Assembly: GCA_025345505.1 (NCBI GenBank)
Contig: JANVCC010000047.1
Span: 6,933,373-6,997,372 of the forward strand
DNA from: Todiramphus chloris collaris
Taxonomy: Eukaryota > Chordata > Aves > Coraciiformes > Alcedinidae
Reading direction: 5' to 3'
DNA length: 64,000 nucleotides
Made by a program: the position numbers and the translations under genes. The notes beneath the pieces were generated by a model. It saw only the letters and a list, made by a program, of their open reading frames with translations. It ran no database searches and was not told the origin of the DNA. Shown in pieces: positions 48,103 through 59,972 of the stretch. Numbering within the stretch: position 1 is the first letter of the stretch; every line of letters starts with the position of its first letter.

Positions 48103-48549
48103 TCAGAGGAGGGCCACAGTGATGATCAGAAGGCTGGAACACCTCTCCTGTGAGGACAAGCTGAGAGAGTTGAGGTTGTTCAGCCTGGAGAAGAGAGGGC
48201 TCCAGGAAGACCTTATTGTGGTCTTGCAGTACTTAAAGGGATGTCAGAAAGATGGGGAGGAACTTTTTCTAAGGGCTTGTAGTGATAGGACAAGGGGTGA
48301 TGGCTTCAGACTGGAAGGGGGTAGATTTAGATTAGTAATTAGGAAGAAGTTCTTCACTCTGAGGGTGGTGAGACACTGGAATATGTTGCCCAGAGAAGTT
48401 GTGGATGCCCCAACACTGGATGTGTTCAAGATCAGGCTGGATGGGGCTTTGAGCAACCTGGCCTAGTGGGAGGTGTCCCTGCCTGTGGTGGGGGGATTGG
48501 AACTAGATGATCATTAGGGTCCCTTTCAACCCAAACCAGAATGATTATG
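48103..48549 (+). mobile_element. CR1 LINE fragment (group D) with 3' end
   Basis: cagaggagggccacagtgat, gttcagcctggagaagagag, gatgccccaacactggatgt and cctagtgggaggtgtccctg to cagaatgattatgg. It is the classic CR1 3' part, as in most birds. The 115-codon frame in it is LINE untranslated sequence. Confidence 0.95.
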
Positions 48550-49690
48550 GTCACATTCTGCACTTCATCACTGTAAGCACACACCAGTAACAGTACAGTG
48601 CAGGAAAAGCCCTATTTCAGCAAAATAACCATTGTAAATAAAGTACCCAAAGGTTCTGCCATGGACTGGAGTTCCACGCTGACCCTTGGCAGATGGAAGA
48701 GGCAGGTAGGTTCAGATGTAGAATTTCTTCTTCTTACCTACCCTATTTTCAGACCGAGTAGGCAAGACATAGCTCCCCTGCTACAATCTCAGCGAAGAAA
48801 CAAGGCCTAATAAATAACTGTCACTACTTCTGACAAGCTGAGGAGTTCCTGCTCATAAAGCAGTTTGTGTCCACTTTTTTCCACCAGATTATTCCCTTGT
48901 AGTTCGTCCCAGAACAGACAAAAAGCATCCTGCTCTTTGCTTTGTTCCTTGTCAATAGGACAGGTGCTGACTGTGGTGTTACCTGATTTTATGAAACATC
49001 ACAAATTGACTTATATCAGAGTTCTCTTTGTCATATGTCTGCTGCCATTCAACCTTCCAATAAAACACTGTCCTAAAAACTGAGTTTCCACTTGGCTGGC
49101 AGAAGAATGCAAACATGTTTGGTGTGAAAATACCATTTACGCAACTGGTCTTCCAACAATTAACTGTTTTCCAAGCAATAGGAAAAAAAACCTCCGCGAA
49201 AACACACAGCAGTGTTACCATCTCGCCCGGCCTTGTCAATGTCTGCAAAGGAAAGTGAGGTGTTTAGCAAACAAAAACGATAAGGAATGAGGACAAAGCA
49301 TAGCTGGGTGATGAGATACAGCCACCTGACTTCAGAAATAGTCTTTTAAGTGCTGACTGTAGAACGAGAGTAAATATCAGGTGAACATGAATTCACTGAC
49401 AGTTATTGAGAGAAAAAGAGCTGGTGTCAAAACAAACCAGTACTACAAAATTACCATGGTAGGCTGCTTGCCTTAATGACTTGTTCTAGCTGGATTCAGC
49501 TTTTCTGCCTTTTCAATGTCTCTTCAGAAAGATGGCCTGTTCCTCTGCTAAAAGCAACCTGCTGAAGCGCTGGAGGAACGTGAGGTTCGTTGGAGGTTCT
49601 GGTTTGTTTATCTTAGATCTCCCAGGCAGAACTGCATATGTGAGAGCGATCGTTAGCTGCCTAAAATGGTGCAGCATCCATTCAAACGGA

Positions 49691-49758
49691 GCAAAAAGGA
49701 AGAACCTTTGTAAATAACAGTGAGGCAAAAAGGAAGAACCTTTATAAATAACAGTGAG
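49691..49758. repeat. Two-copy 34-bp tandem duplication
   Basis: gcaaaaaggaagaacctttg plus taaataacagtgag (49691-49724) is repeated at 49725-49758 with a single G-to-A difference. The near identity points to a recent duplication. Confidence 0.95.
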
Positions 49759-50375
49759 GCACAGTATTGATAGCCAAGAATTCTCTGTCCCTGGAGTCAA
49801 GGCGTGTAGACTTGGATGAAGATTGAGCATCGACCAGAGGAACTGCAGCACGTGAAAGCCACACGCAGGTTAAAAATGGGCAGCTGAAGGCTGAGGGACA
49901 CTTTTTTCCTCAAACCAATTTTTTTTATGTGAATAGCAGACTGAGGCACAGAGCGTTGCTTCTGGCTGCGCCCTGACGTTCTTTGTGAGACATCGTTCTT
50001 TTTAAAATCCTCAATGGGATGTGTTCCAGAAATGTTGCCTTTTGTACTGTTACATCAAGTTAACTTCTGGAAGCTGATTCATCTATCAGACTTTTTAACC
50101 TTATCATCGTGTGTAACTAAATAATGACATGAAAAATGCATCTTCTGAAAACGAGTGTCGTCTCGGACCGCAGGAACACTGCAAGGGCTAAAGCACACTG
50201 CTCTTTGCTTTTCCTATGTCTGTGCTGTTATTTCCTTGGGAGCTACTCATCCTTCTCACTCCTTAGTAAGTCATTTGCCACCTGAAAATGTCACAAGGAT
50301 ATGATTTTGTACCATTAAGAGTTCTACGTCAACATGAAAATGCCATTTCCTTTAACATTCTACATGGTGCCCAGA

Positions 50376-50406
<31 letters not shown>

Positions 50407-50409
50407 TAT
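50376..50409. repeat. (AAT)n microsatellite with A run
   Basis: About seven or eight AAT units, then ten or so A residues. It lies in unique sequence. Confidence 0.9.
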
Positions 50410-51086
50410 TTAGAGGCCTGGTTCAATACAAAATATCAGTATTCACGTGCACATTTCTGTCAGAATTTGCTGCAAAATTATGGGTTGGTTTAATGCTATG
50501 GAATAGAAAAATGGCAGTTGTTTTTGCTACAATAAAGGGTAGCAAAAATTCCAGCTGTGGATATGCAGTGGTATTTCCTATAACTATTCCTCTGCAATGT
50601 GCAACTCTGGCTCATTTCACTCTAATCTTGTGTTTTTAACTACTTAACTTTCTTCAGGATTGAAAAAAAAGAAAAATAAAAAAAGATGCTCAATGCACCA
50701 CTCCCACAAACAAAAGTATCCATGGAATAATTAATGAAAGCTGGGTAATTTCTTTTTTTCTATTTGTGAATCAACCCGTAATTTCAATCTCTTCTGATTT
50801 CTGTATAAACATTTATTTTTAGCTTCAGAGATAAAAAGCTGACAGGCTTGGTAAAGAGACATTGAAAAGAAATAAGGCACAGGAAAATTTTAATAGCTAT
50901 TAGATATAAGCATAAAAATGCCATCTGTATATAAACTCCAAGATGCATATAGGAAGAAAAAAAATGCAGCTGACATGTTTAAATGTCTGTATTTCACTGC
51001 TAAATTAGATACCGAAGGAAATTTTCCAGTACTGGTAATTAAAGGTATGACACTGTCTTGGAGTGGAGCTGACTAGATGGTGAAGG

Positions 51087-51630
51087 AATCATAGAATGTC
51101 AAGGGTTGGAAGGGACCTCTAGAGATCATTGAGACCAACCCCCTCACCAGAGCAGGATCACCCACGGCAGGTCACACAGGAACAGATCCATGCAGGTCTT
51201 GAAAGTCTCCAGAGAGGGAGACTCCACAGCCTCTCTGGGCAGCCTGTGCCAGGCTCTGTCACCCTCCCAGTAAAGAAGTTCCTCCTCATGTTGAGGTGGA
51301 ACCTTCTGTGTTCAAGTTTATACCCATTTTGACTTGTCCTGTTACTGGGCACTACAGAAAAGAGCTTGGCCCCTTCCATTTGACACCCACCCTTCAGATA
51401 TTTACAGATATTAATAAGGTCCCCTCTCAGTCTACTCCTCTCCAGACTGAACAGTCCCAGTTCCCTCAGTCTTTCTTCACAGGGGAGATGCTCAAGTCCC
51501 TTAATCATCCTTATAGCCTCCGTTGGACTCTGTCCTCTAGATCCCCGTCTCTCTTAAACTGGTGAGCCCCAATAGTGGACACAGTATTTCAGGTGTGGTC
51601 TCACCAGGGCAGAGTGGAGGGGGAGGAAAC
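51087..51630 (-). mobile_element. CR1 LINE fragment (group B), about 0.54 kb
   Basis: atcatagaatgtcaagggtt, ccatgcaggtcttgaaagtc, caagtttatacccattttga and gtctttcttcacaggggaga up to cagagtggagggggagga. It is the longest uninterrupted group B copy here and a close relative of the LTR-split copy. Confidence 0.95.
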
Positions 51631-52005
51631 ATAACCCTGTCCTCTTCCCTTAGATCTGCGAAGGCAGAATTGCCTCAAACACCCACTGGGAGCTGCAACT
51701 TCAAATATGGTTCATCCTGAAGCTTTTGTGGACCTCTGCCACCTGTTTCTCCAAAGCTTTTCATGTCATCTAGAAAAAAAGAGGCACATACAGTACCACA
51801 GCAAGGCCCACAGTGGAGTTCCTGCAGGAGGGACTCACTGGCCAAGAATGTACCAGCCTTCCAGGAAGATGTCAGGATGTCAGCAGGATGACTGTCTGAT
51901 TGGCTGTTATGAGTTCACAATCATTTGTCTCTTGTCTTGTTACCTGGTCTCTATGTGCTTCAGTTGTCTCCTGCAGTAAAGCTGGTAAGTTGTAAATGCC
52001 ACAAG

Positions 52006-52430
52006 CCATTAACACAGCGCTGCCAGGGGCACCACTAACCCATGTACCCCAGCACCACATCTCCATAGCTTGGAAACCCCTCTAAGGATCATGGGGATTC
52101 CTCCACTGCTCTGGGCAGCCTGGGACAGCCCTGGAGGGAAGAAACTGTTCCTCATGTCCAACCTAAACCTCCCCTAGGGCACATTGAGGCTGTATCCTCT
52201 AATCCTGTCCCTTGTTCCTTGGGAGCAGAGCCCGACCCCACCTGGCTCCAACCTCCTGTCAGGGAGTTGTTGAGAGCCAGAAGGTCTCCCCTCAGCCTCC
52301 TTTTCTCCAGGCTCAACAAGCCCAGGTCCCTCAGCTGTTCCTCACTAGAGTTGTTCTCTAGACCCTTCCCCAGCTTTGCTGCCTTTCTTTAGACACGCTC
52401 CAGCCCCTCAATACCTTTCTTGGAGTGAGG
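52006..52430 (-). mobile_element. CR1 LINE fragment (group C), terminal tail lost
   Basis: ccattaacacagcgctgcca, cccagcaccacatctccata, aacctcctgtcagggagttg and ttctttagacacgctccagc. The outermost 3' bases (the tatgattct end) are missing on the left. Confidence 0.93.
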
Positions 52431-53499
52431 AAGCACCCCAGCACAGGCTTCCAAAGTGTCTTCTCAAAAAATTGTGTTGAGTTACAAGACATCAATGTGA
52501 AAAGCTGCCTGGCTTGCAAGCTAAAGATAATCCCTGCAAACATGACCTCATCTAAAAGGAGTATGAGTAATTTGAAGATGAGGTCACAGCAGGCCATGTG
52601 CTCTTCTGCAGCAAAATTTCATAGCTTGTTGCATCATCTTAAACTCACACTGCACAATACCCACACTGCATTACTTCTACAATAACCTGACATAGTGATG
52701 TTGTTGGAGAAATCCACAGGACTACATCAGTCCCCTTGTTTTTGAAAGCCGGTGTACACGGATTATCAGCAAAACGTTGGCAATAAGAAGTTAGTAAGAC
52801 TTTACCCACAAAAGAACTCAAAATTCTCTTATTTGAAGATTGATACAGAGCCACCGCTCAAAATGAACACATGGAAGAGACTCACAGGAGGCATTTATTT
52901 ACCAGTGCTTGGGACAAAAATCCGAGGAGGTTTATTATGAGGTGCACATGGACACGCGCTCCTCAGAAGTTCAGATTACAGCCTGCACAGAGGAACATGA
53001 GGTATGAAACACCTGACATCAAGTACTCCAGCACTTCATTTCCTTCACTTCAGATACATCCTCAAATGATACAAAAATAGACTAGCACTGCTTTCTGACG
53101 TGACTAAGGATCTTGAGTTTTGATCTACATACAACTGCATTAATAATAGATTAAGGGTTGCTATCAAAGCGCGATCACATGCTCCAGAAGGAAGAAACTA
53201 CAAAGTACAGCTGTCAAATCACTCTTACTAGCTAATGCAAGGGCAAACTAACCGTATCTGAACTTCTTGCTGGTCTACTCAACCTCCCTTTAACATTTCA
53301 TGCCCGAGCAATGACTTGCATGCACATGACACAAACAAGTATTCTCCTTCTCACTGACCTTGGACAGAGAAAGAAGGAAAGAAAAGAGATTTTTCTTTAT
53401 AGGTGACAGTATCATTGTAGGATGTAATGCAGTAAAACAAAGCCTGCAGAGAGTAGAAGGAACCATGGCATTAACATTTTGCTGGTTCATAGTTAAGAA

Positions 53500-53558
53500 T
53501 TATAGAATCATTTTGCTTGGAAAAGACCTTTAAGATCTTTGAGTCCAACCATTAACCT
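53500..53558 (-). mobile_element. Short CR1 3' tail (group C), abutting a CR1 in opposite orientation
   Basis: attatagaatcattttgctt, aaaagacctttaagatcttt and gagtccaaccattaacct form a reversed tail of about 59 bp. It is directly followed, within about 5 bp, by a plus-strand CR1. Confidence 0.85.
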
Positions 53559-53562
53559 AAGC

Positions 53563-53911
53563 TAATGAGGCTGGTGAGAGGTCTGGCAAACATGTCTTAT
53601 GAAGAGTGGCTGAGGGAACTGGGCTTGTTTAGTCTGGAAAAGAGGAGACTGAGAGGAGACCTTGTCAGTCTCTTCTCCCAAACTACTAATGATAGGACGA
53701 GAGGAAATGGCCTCAAGTTGCACCAGGGGAGGTTTAGATTGGATATTAGACATAAATTCTTTACTGAGAGAGTGGTTGGGCAATGGAACATGCTGCCCAG
53801 GGAGTCACCATCCCTGGAGGTGTAGCACTTGAGGCTATGGTCTAGTGGCTAGGGAGATGTTGGGATGAAGGTTGGACTTGATGATCCTAAAGGACCATAA
53901 TAATTCTATGA
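53563..53911 (+). mobile_element. CR1 LINE fragment with complete 3' end
   Basis: taatgaggctggtgagaggt, gtgaggagaccttg-type blocks, caagttgcaccaggggaggt and ttggacttgatgatcctaaa to taattctatgag. It appears to have inserted at or next to the older reversed tail. Confidence 0.92.
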
Positions 53912-54058
53912 GGAAGTAGCATGTGACATATTTATTTAGTATCTCCATACAATTTCTCAAGGATTACTCAATACTGAGTGGATGATGCCACTTCCAAATG
54001 CATAAACTCTGAGTAACCATTTAACTATTTCTTGTTTCCTTTTAACTTGCTCTAGTTG

Positions 54059-54140
54059 CAGATGTCCCTGCTCAGTGCAGGGAGGCTGGACTAGATGAGC
54101 TTTAAAGTTCCCTTCCAACCCAAACCGCTGATTCTATGAA
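54059..54140 (+). mobile_element. CR1 3' tail (group D)
   Basis: gatgtccctgctcagtgcag, gaggctggactagatgagct and cttccaacccaaaccgctga to ttctatgaa. About 80 bp. Confidence 0.88.
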
Positions 54141-55329
54141 CTAAATCAGTCTCTTAAATACGCAACCTGGCCTGGTTGGCCTGTAAATGTTGTGAAAATA
54201 GCTCTTTTGCTCTACGGTCTGGTGAGCATCTGGTAGTACCGAGCAACAAAGACACTCATCATGGACTTTCCTCAGAAAAGCAAAGCCATTCTGCCACAGA
54301 CCACTGCGACATCTCCAAAGCAGACACTTCTCAACACCCAACAGAAACCAAGCACACAGAAGTTACTAAAATGGCAACAAATGGCTAATATACACCGAGA
54401 CCTCTTTTGTCTCCGACAGACAAGATCTGCACAAACATTTATGAAGAAGTTCCCAACAAGAAAATCCTAAATCTTATTAGAAGAGGCTAATGAGATATGG
54501 GGAAGATGAAGACAGGACAATTTAGCTTTGAATTACTGGTGATTAATCAACAATCCTGGAACCAGGACAGTGACCTTTCCTGCTGCGTTCTCATTCCTGG
54601 TTAGTCACTCCCAATATATATGCATTCCTTGGCTCTCACATAATGAAAGACAGAGCAGTTTTTCATTTGTGGCAAATTCCCAGGGACCAAAATAACATCA
54701 AGTGACTTTTGATAGGATTTTACAACTTTTTGGACCACTGCACTTCCTCACCCATATTAAGAGACTTGGAGAAAGAGAAACTATTTGACTATGTAAGTCT
54801 AGATTCTCCATTATTAGTCAAATTCAAGAGATGTATTATGAAAATCCTACACAATAAATTTATCCCAGATATTCATTAGACTCTGACTCTGGCAGGCCAC
54901 AGCAGGAAAAACTACACTCCTAAAAATGTCCACAAAGGGAAAATAAACCCGACATTAAAAAGGGAAAATCATGCAACCAAAACGTTAACCGTGTGTCAAT
55001 ATTTGTAACCTACCAGGCAATAACATAGTGATTGGCAACACCTACACGGGATTAAGAGATGCAGAAACCAGCACTGCTCAGATGAATCTGCTTACAACAA
55101 AATATGAAAACAGTGACAAATGCGATGGGATATCAATAGGATGAGCTCTAGGACCACAGAAGGCATTTCTTGCATTACTAAAATGCACTGTGAGTTAAAA
55201 GGGAAGTTTTAATATTTGGAGCCTGTCTTAGGGATGTAAATAATCTGGATGGTAGTTATATGCAGAGTCCATAGCTGGGAGATGTGATTAACCAAGAGCA
55301 TCACATCTTGGAGTGCTCGTAGTGGACAG

Positions 55330-55620
55330 TAACCTTTTGTTTATTGCGGAGGTTAATTTCCCTTTCTGAGGGTCACTAACCTGATCTTATTCACTTGACT
55401 TACTCATGATCTTCTTTAATCATGGCAAAAAACCACCTTTGTAAGTAATGCCTGCCTCAACGCAGATAATTTAATCATATGACCTTTTCTATCTTATTAT
55501 CACCCTATGGCTATCTGACTTCTAATCAAACAGCAAACAATTAGACTCTAAGTGGTACAGTGCGCTCAGTTAATTTATTTATGCATTTCTGAAAATCACA
55601 AGATGCTAAATTACTGCATT
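55330..55620. promoter_or_regulatory. Candidate conserved non-coding element
   Basis: Unique stretch with ggaggttaatttccctttct, ttctttaatcatggc, gataatttaatcatatgac and cagttaatttatttatgcat. The dense TAAT/AATC cores suggest an enhancer. Called on composition only. Confidence 0.27.
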
Positions 55621-57614
55621 ATTCTGTTGTACTGTTCTCGCAGCTTTACCCTAGGAACCTACTACCGCAGTATCTGGGCTCTAAATAACCATTAATTTAT
55701 TTGGTTTGGTCAAGAGAACAAACCACACACACAAGAGTTGAAGCAGCAAAGCCAGAGGCAGATGACTTGTGCTGGGGGAAGCAGCAGCTCTGCAGCCACT
55801 GCCACTGTCAAAGCAGCTGGTGTCGGAGAAAACACTTTACACCTCCCCTGCTGCTTTTGCAAGGGTTACTCATAAGAGAACATGTGTATCTGCAAGTGTA
55901 TGTGGCCAGTCCTCCATTGCCTGGTGATGTCTTCATCACTGATTTTCAGGTACTAATATTCCAGCACCATACATTTTTCGGGCAGCATTGGCTTTCTGTT
56001 TAGAAAGACACAGAGATTGCACTGTCTCAAACCCAAGTGATCCTAAAGGAAGCATGAAGGGCTCTGCCTCTCCGACTATCCAGTAGCCCTGGTACCACTG
56101 CTCTGCAGAAGTTAAGAGCAATCAAAATTTAATCAACGTGGAGAATGTGGCACCCAAAAGTTTAAGAACATTCATCAGTAAGCTGGTGGCAGAATGCAGA
56201 CATCTCGATTCTCAGGCCCTTTCCATAACCTCTTTCGAAGTGTATTTAAAAAGCGATCACCACAATTAAGAATTTTTTTTTTTTTTTTAAATGCAGGAAG
56301 AAGCCTACAGAAAAAAATAAAAGCGATCCACCAACATTTCTGGAAGGATGACTTCAAAGAACTGCAACACTGTAGTCTGAAAGGTTTTGCAGAAGTATTA
56401 ACATTACAAAACCTCTGAAAATTGTGGGGAAATTGTAGCCCTACAAAGACAGACTTCCACTGAACTGCCAAGTTTTTTAACTGCCACCCCAGCTCCATCA
56501 CTCACCAGTAATTCCTCTTCTAGTGCATGGCAGCAGTCACGGCAATATTTAGAAGTAATCAAAACCTGCTTTAATTGGTTATTACTGGCATCTGAGAGAT
56601 GGTGATGTTACTGCCTTGCCAAAACTATCTCCTACCTTGTTTTTAACAGCAAAGTGTACAAATGGGCCACAGCTAATTTCCAAAAGTCAGTACACAGGGC
56701 ACAAAAATAAATGCCCCTGATGAAATCAAATCTGCATTCTACCCATGTATGCCTTGCAGCATTACATATTTATATGAGACACAGTAAACCAGCCAATTCA
56801 TTACACAACACAAGACAGTGATTTATTGGGCCTTTGCTGGTGCTGTGAGAAAATCTGGAGCCTCTCTGATTTCAGTCTCACGTCGCTGGGTTTTGCAGCA
56901 TCCCAGCAATTCCATCCAGCTGAGAGTAGCGTCTGACCCCATGCTGAGCACACTCCTCTATTCATCAGGCCGAGAAAAGATGGATCCCTATTCTTTAACC
57001 TTTAATTAGGATTAGCTACATTATGCATGCTGAGGGCACGATTAGCCATCAATGCTTCCAGGGGCACTGTACACTTACGAGTAACCTCTACACGCAGAAA
57101 GTATGTATTTCACCCAGAACCAGTGAGTGGAAAAATATGTAGCAGAGAGAGGTGGACAGCATATAATTAACCTCACTTTGCATATTAGGTGGGCGACTAA
57201 AGTAGAAAACCATTACTCTTTGTCCGCAAAGCAACTCCCAAGGTTGTTGCAGGCAGAACCACAGAGCAGATGTCTCGCAGTGCCAGGTATACGCTGCGTA
57301 CGACTGCTGAAAAATGGGCTTTTTTTTTCTCGTTGTTATGGCAGGGCTGAGACATGCAAGTACAGGACCTGATTCTGCAAGTCAATGGGAATTGAGAGCA
57401 TCACACAGCAGGAGATCAGAATGGTCCTTGTTTCAGCTATTTTAGACAATCAAGTTTAAGTGGTTACGCTGAGTTTGTTTTACTCATTTGATGCTGGCTT
57501 TATCATGCCAAGATTTTAAAGCAGTGAAGCTTTCCACTGTCTAGTCAAATTACCAGATGTAAATATGACATTTTCTTTAAGGATATGATTTTAGGGAGCA
57601 TGATGCTTTCATTA

Positions 57615-57680
57615 CATTTTACAGTGGGGGAAAGATATATTTATCTACATTATACAGTAGGGGAAAAAATATATTTTACC
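57615..57680. repeat. Two-copy 33-bp tandem duplication
   Basis: cattttacagtgggggaaag with a following tatattta (57615-57647) is repeated as cattatacagtaggggaaaa with a tatatttt (57648-57680), differing at several positions. It is older than the nearby 85-bp duplication unless mutation was uneven. Confidence 0.85.
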
Positions 57681-57729
57681 ATCTTAAAAATCTCATCTAA
57701 TACAAAGCGATCGTACACCACACAGCAAA

Positions 57730-57893
57730 AGCAACATGTTCTACTGAATTCTTCTGTGGTTCGTTTTTTTTTTCCCATGGGCATGTCAGCACTTTGTAGC
57801 TCTGAATACATCAAAGCAACACGTTCTATTGAATCCTTCTGTGGTTTTCTTTCACCATGGGCATGTCAGCACTCTGTAGCTCTGAATACAGCA
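57730..57893. repeat. Two-copy tandem duplication, unit about 80-85 bp
   Basis: Both halves read agcaacatgttctactgaat (second copy: agcaacacgttctattgaat), then cttctgtggtt, then catgggcatgtcagcact, then tgtagctctgaataca. The first copy is 57730-57814 and the second starts at 57815. They differ by a handful of bases and by the length of the internal T run. Confidence 0.93.
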
Positions 57894-57959
57894 CCATGGA
57901 CCCACACTCACTAACTTAAGCTATGAATGCTTTTCGTGAGCAAGGCTTTCTACTTCTAG

Positions 57960-58480
57960 ACTCCACGTCATTGAGAAGTCAACTATTAACAACGCGTAGA
58001 CATTCATTTCTTTCAGGTATGCTGCAACAACCATAATCGGCAATAAATCCTTCTGCCCTATTTGCATTTACCGAATTTGCCTTAATTAGACCACTGCCTA
58101 ATTATGAAGCTCAGTCTAGAGGGGAACTCGCCAGAAGCAACGATGCAGAAAGCGGAGGACAGTTCATTCCACTTCATGGATTTACAACTTTCTGCTCCCG
58201 CAAACCCGTTTGGAACAGAGTCTATTTGCGAGGTCATTAACATGGAAACGGTGTCACCCTGAAGACGCCCGGCAATGACCTACCACGCTAATGAAAAGTG
58301 ATATTGAGTTTACTAATTCAGATAAGGGTACACAGATTGCCTTTTCTCCACCGCGCAAAGGCCTGTCACGGAAATAAATGCATGGCCCTTGTTGCAATTA
58401 ATTCGATTCTTGTTCTCTTAAAGCTTTCCTTGTAGATTTAATTAAAGCTTTCATGCAGCACACACTTTCAGGAAGTATCT
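57960..58480. promoter_or_regulatory. Candidate conserved non-coding element
   Basis: About 520 bp without repeats: caataaatccttctgccct, ccttaattagaccactgcctaattatgaag as two nearby sites, gaggtcattaacatggaaac, acgctaatgaaaagtg, gcaattaattcgattc and gatttaattaaagc. CpG-containing segments sit between homeodomain-like cores. It is the second best enhancer-like stretch in the window. Conservation is untested. Confidence 0.33.
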
Positions 58481-58750
58481 GTGTTTAATGGCTTTTTTTT
58501 TTCTCCTAAATTAAAGACACGAGTGAAGGTTATGATTCAAAGAACAACAGGCAATCACCAAATGAAAAGCTGTTCTTAATACAGTGAGCACTGCCTTGTT
58601 TTGACACAAGAAAATACAGGGTACCGCCAGTGGTGAACTACGTTTCTTACCATTACAGGTATATTGCAACATCCACAGTGACATAATTTTCAAGAGCTTA
58701 CATCTCTTCCTGTTTTGAATGTAAAATATTACGTGCAAGTAACAAGCACA

Positions 58751-58860
58751 TGACAAGAGGAAATGGCCTCTTGTTGCCCCAGGGGAGGTTTAGGCTGGAC
58801 CTGAGGAGCAATTTCTTCCCCTCCAAGGCTGTCAAGGGCAGTGGTGGAGTCCCCACTAGG
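58751..58860 (+). mobile_element. CR1 LINE fragment (group C), 3' end missing
   Basis: tgacaagaggaaatggcctc, ccaggggaggtttaggctgg and gtcaagggcagtggtggagt to ccccactagg. It is cut at both ends and about 110 bp long. Confidence 0.9.
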
Positions 58861-59145
58861 GAGAGGAAAATCTGAGGACCTCAGAATATCCTTCTGTTGC
58901 TGTGCAACCCTTGTAATTCTTTTTATTCTTGGTATTTACTAAAGGGCTACGGTTTTGATAAACTTACTATGGGGAAACATTTAACAAAAATAAGGAAAGG
59001 CTGAGTAACATGAGAATATTTTGTACTGGGGCCTGTTCCATTGTTTCCATGGGAAAACAATGAGCTGGTTTTATTTGCTCATTTTTTCTTACCTAAAAAC
59101 TGATTCTGCTAAGGGTTTAAAACTATTCACTTCCAGGTTAGAACC

Positions 59146-59880
59146 ATGGAATCATAAAATTGTTTTTGTTGCAAAAGACCTTTAAGATCACCCAGTGCAA
59201 CCCTTAACCCAGCAGTGCCAGGGCACCACTAACCCATGTCCCTCAGCACCACACCTCCACAGCTTGGAAACCCCTCCAGGGAGTCCCCCCATGGGGACTC
59301 CACCACTGCCCTGGGCAGCCTGGAACAGCTCCTCACAACACTTTTGGGTAAGAAATTGTTCCTCATGTCCAAACCAAACATCCCCCTAGGGCATATTGAG
59401 GCCATTTCCTCTTGTCCTGTTGCTTGTTCTCTGGGAGAAGAGCCCAAACTCACCTGGCTCCAACCTCCTGTCAGGGAGCTGTCAAAAGCCAGAAGGTCTC
59501 CCCTGAGCCTCCTTTTCTCCAGGCTCAACAAGCCCAGGTCCCTCAGCTGCTCCTCACCAGACTTGTGCTCTAGACCCTTTCCCAGCCCCACTGCCCTTCT
59601 CTGGCCACGCTCCAGTCCCTCAGTGTCCTTCTTGTAGTGAGGGGCCCAAAACTGACCCCAGGATTTGAGGTTCAGCCTTCCCAGTGCCAAGTACATGGGG
59701 ACAATCCCTGCCCTAGTCCTGCTGGCAACAGTGGTGCTGACATAAGCCAGGATGTTGATGACGTTCTTGGGCACCTAGGCACACATTGGATCATCTTTAG
59801 CCGGCTGTCAGCTAACACCCCTAGGTCCTTCTTCTGCTGGGCAGATTTCCAGCCACTCTGCCATAAGCCTGGAGCATTAT
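59146..59880 (-). mobile_element. CR1 LINE fragment (group C), about 0.73 kb with 3' end
   Basis: The reversed tail atggaatcataaaattgttt, then ccttaacccagcagtgccag, cctcctgtcagggagctgtc, ggggcccaaaactgacccca and gctgacataagccaggatgt to ggagcattatg. The minus strand codes a damaged INILAYVSTTVASRTRAGIV stretch from the reverse-transcriptase end. The 181-codon open frame is this LINE. Confidence 0.95.
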
Positions 59881-59939
59881 GCAAGACTTTTCTGACAGTC
59901 CTACATCCTTTCTTTGTAGCATACACTAGAAGCTACAGT

Positions 59940-59972
59940 CTAATAATAATAATAATATAGCAGTAATAATAC
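59940..59972. repeat. (AAT)n microsatellite
   Basis: About six AAT/TAA units followed by an interrupted second run. Confidence 0.85.

Noticed and set aside
59229-59774. A 181-codon open frame on the minus strand
   Set aside because: It is the CR1 reverse-transcriptase end and 3' part, shared with 16781-17305. It is a LINE remnant and not a host gene.
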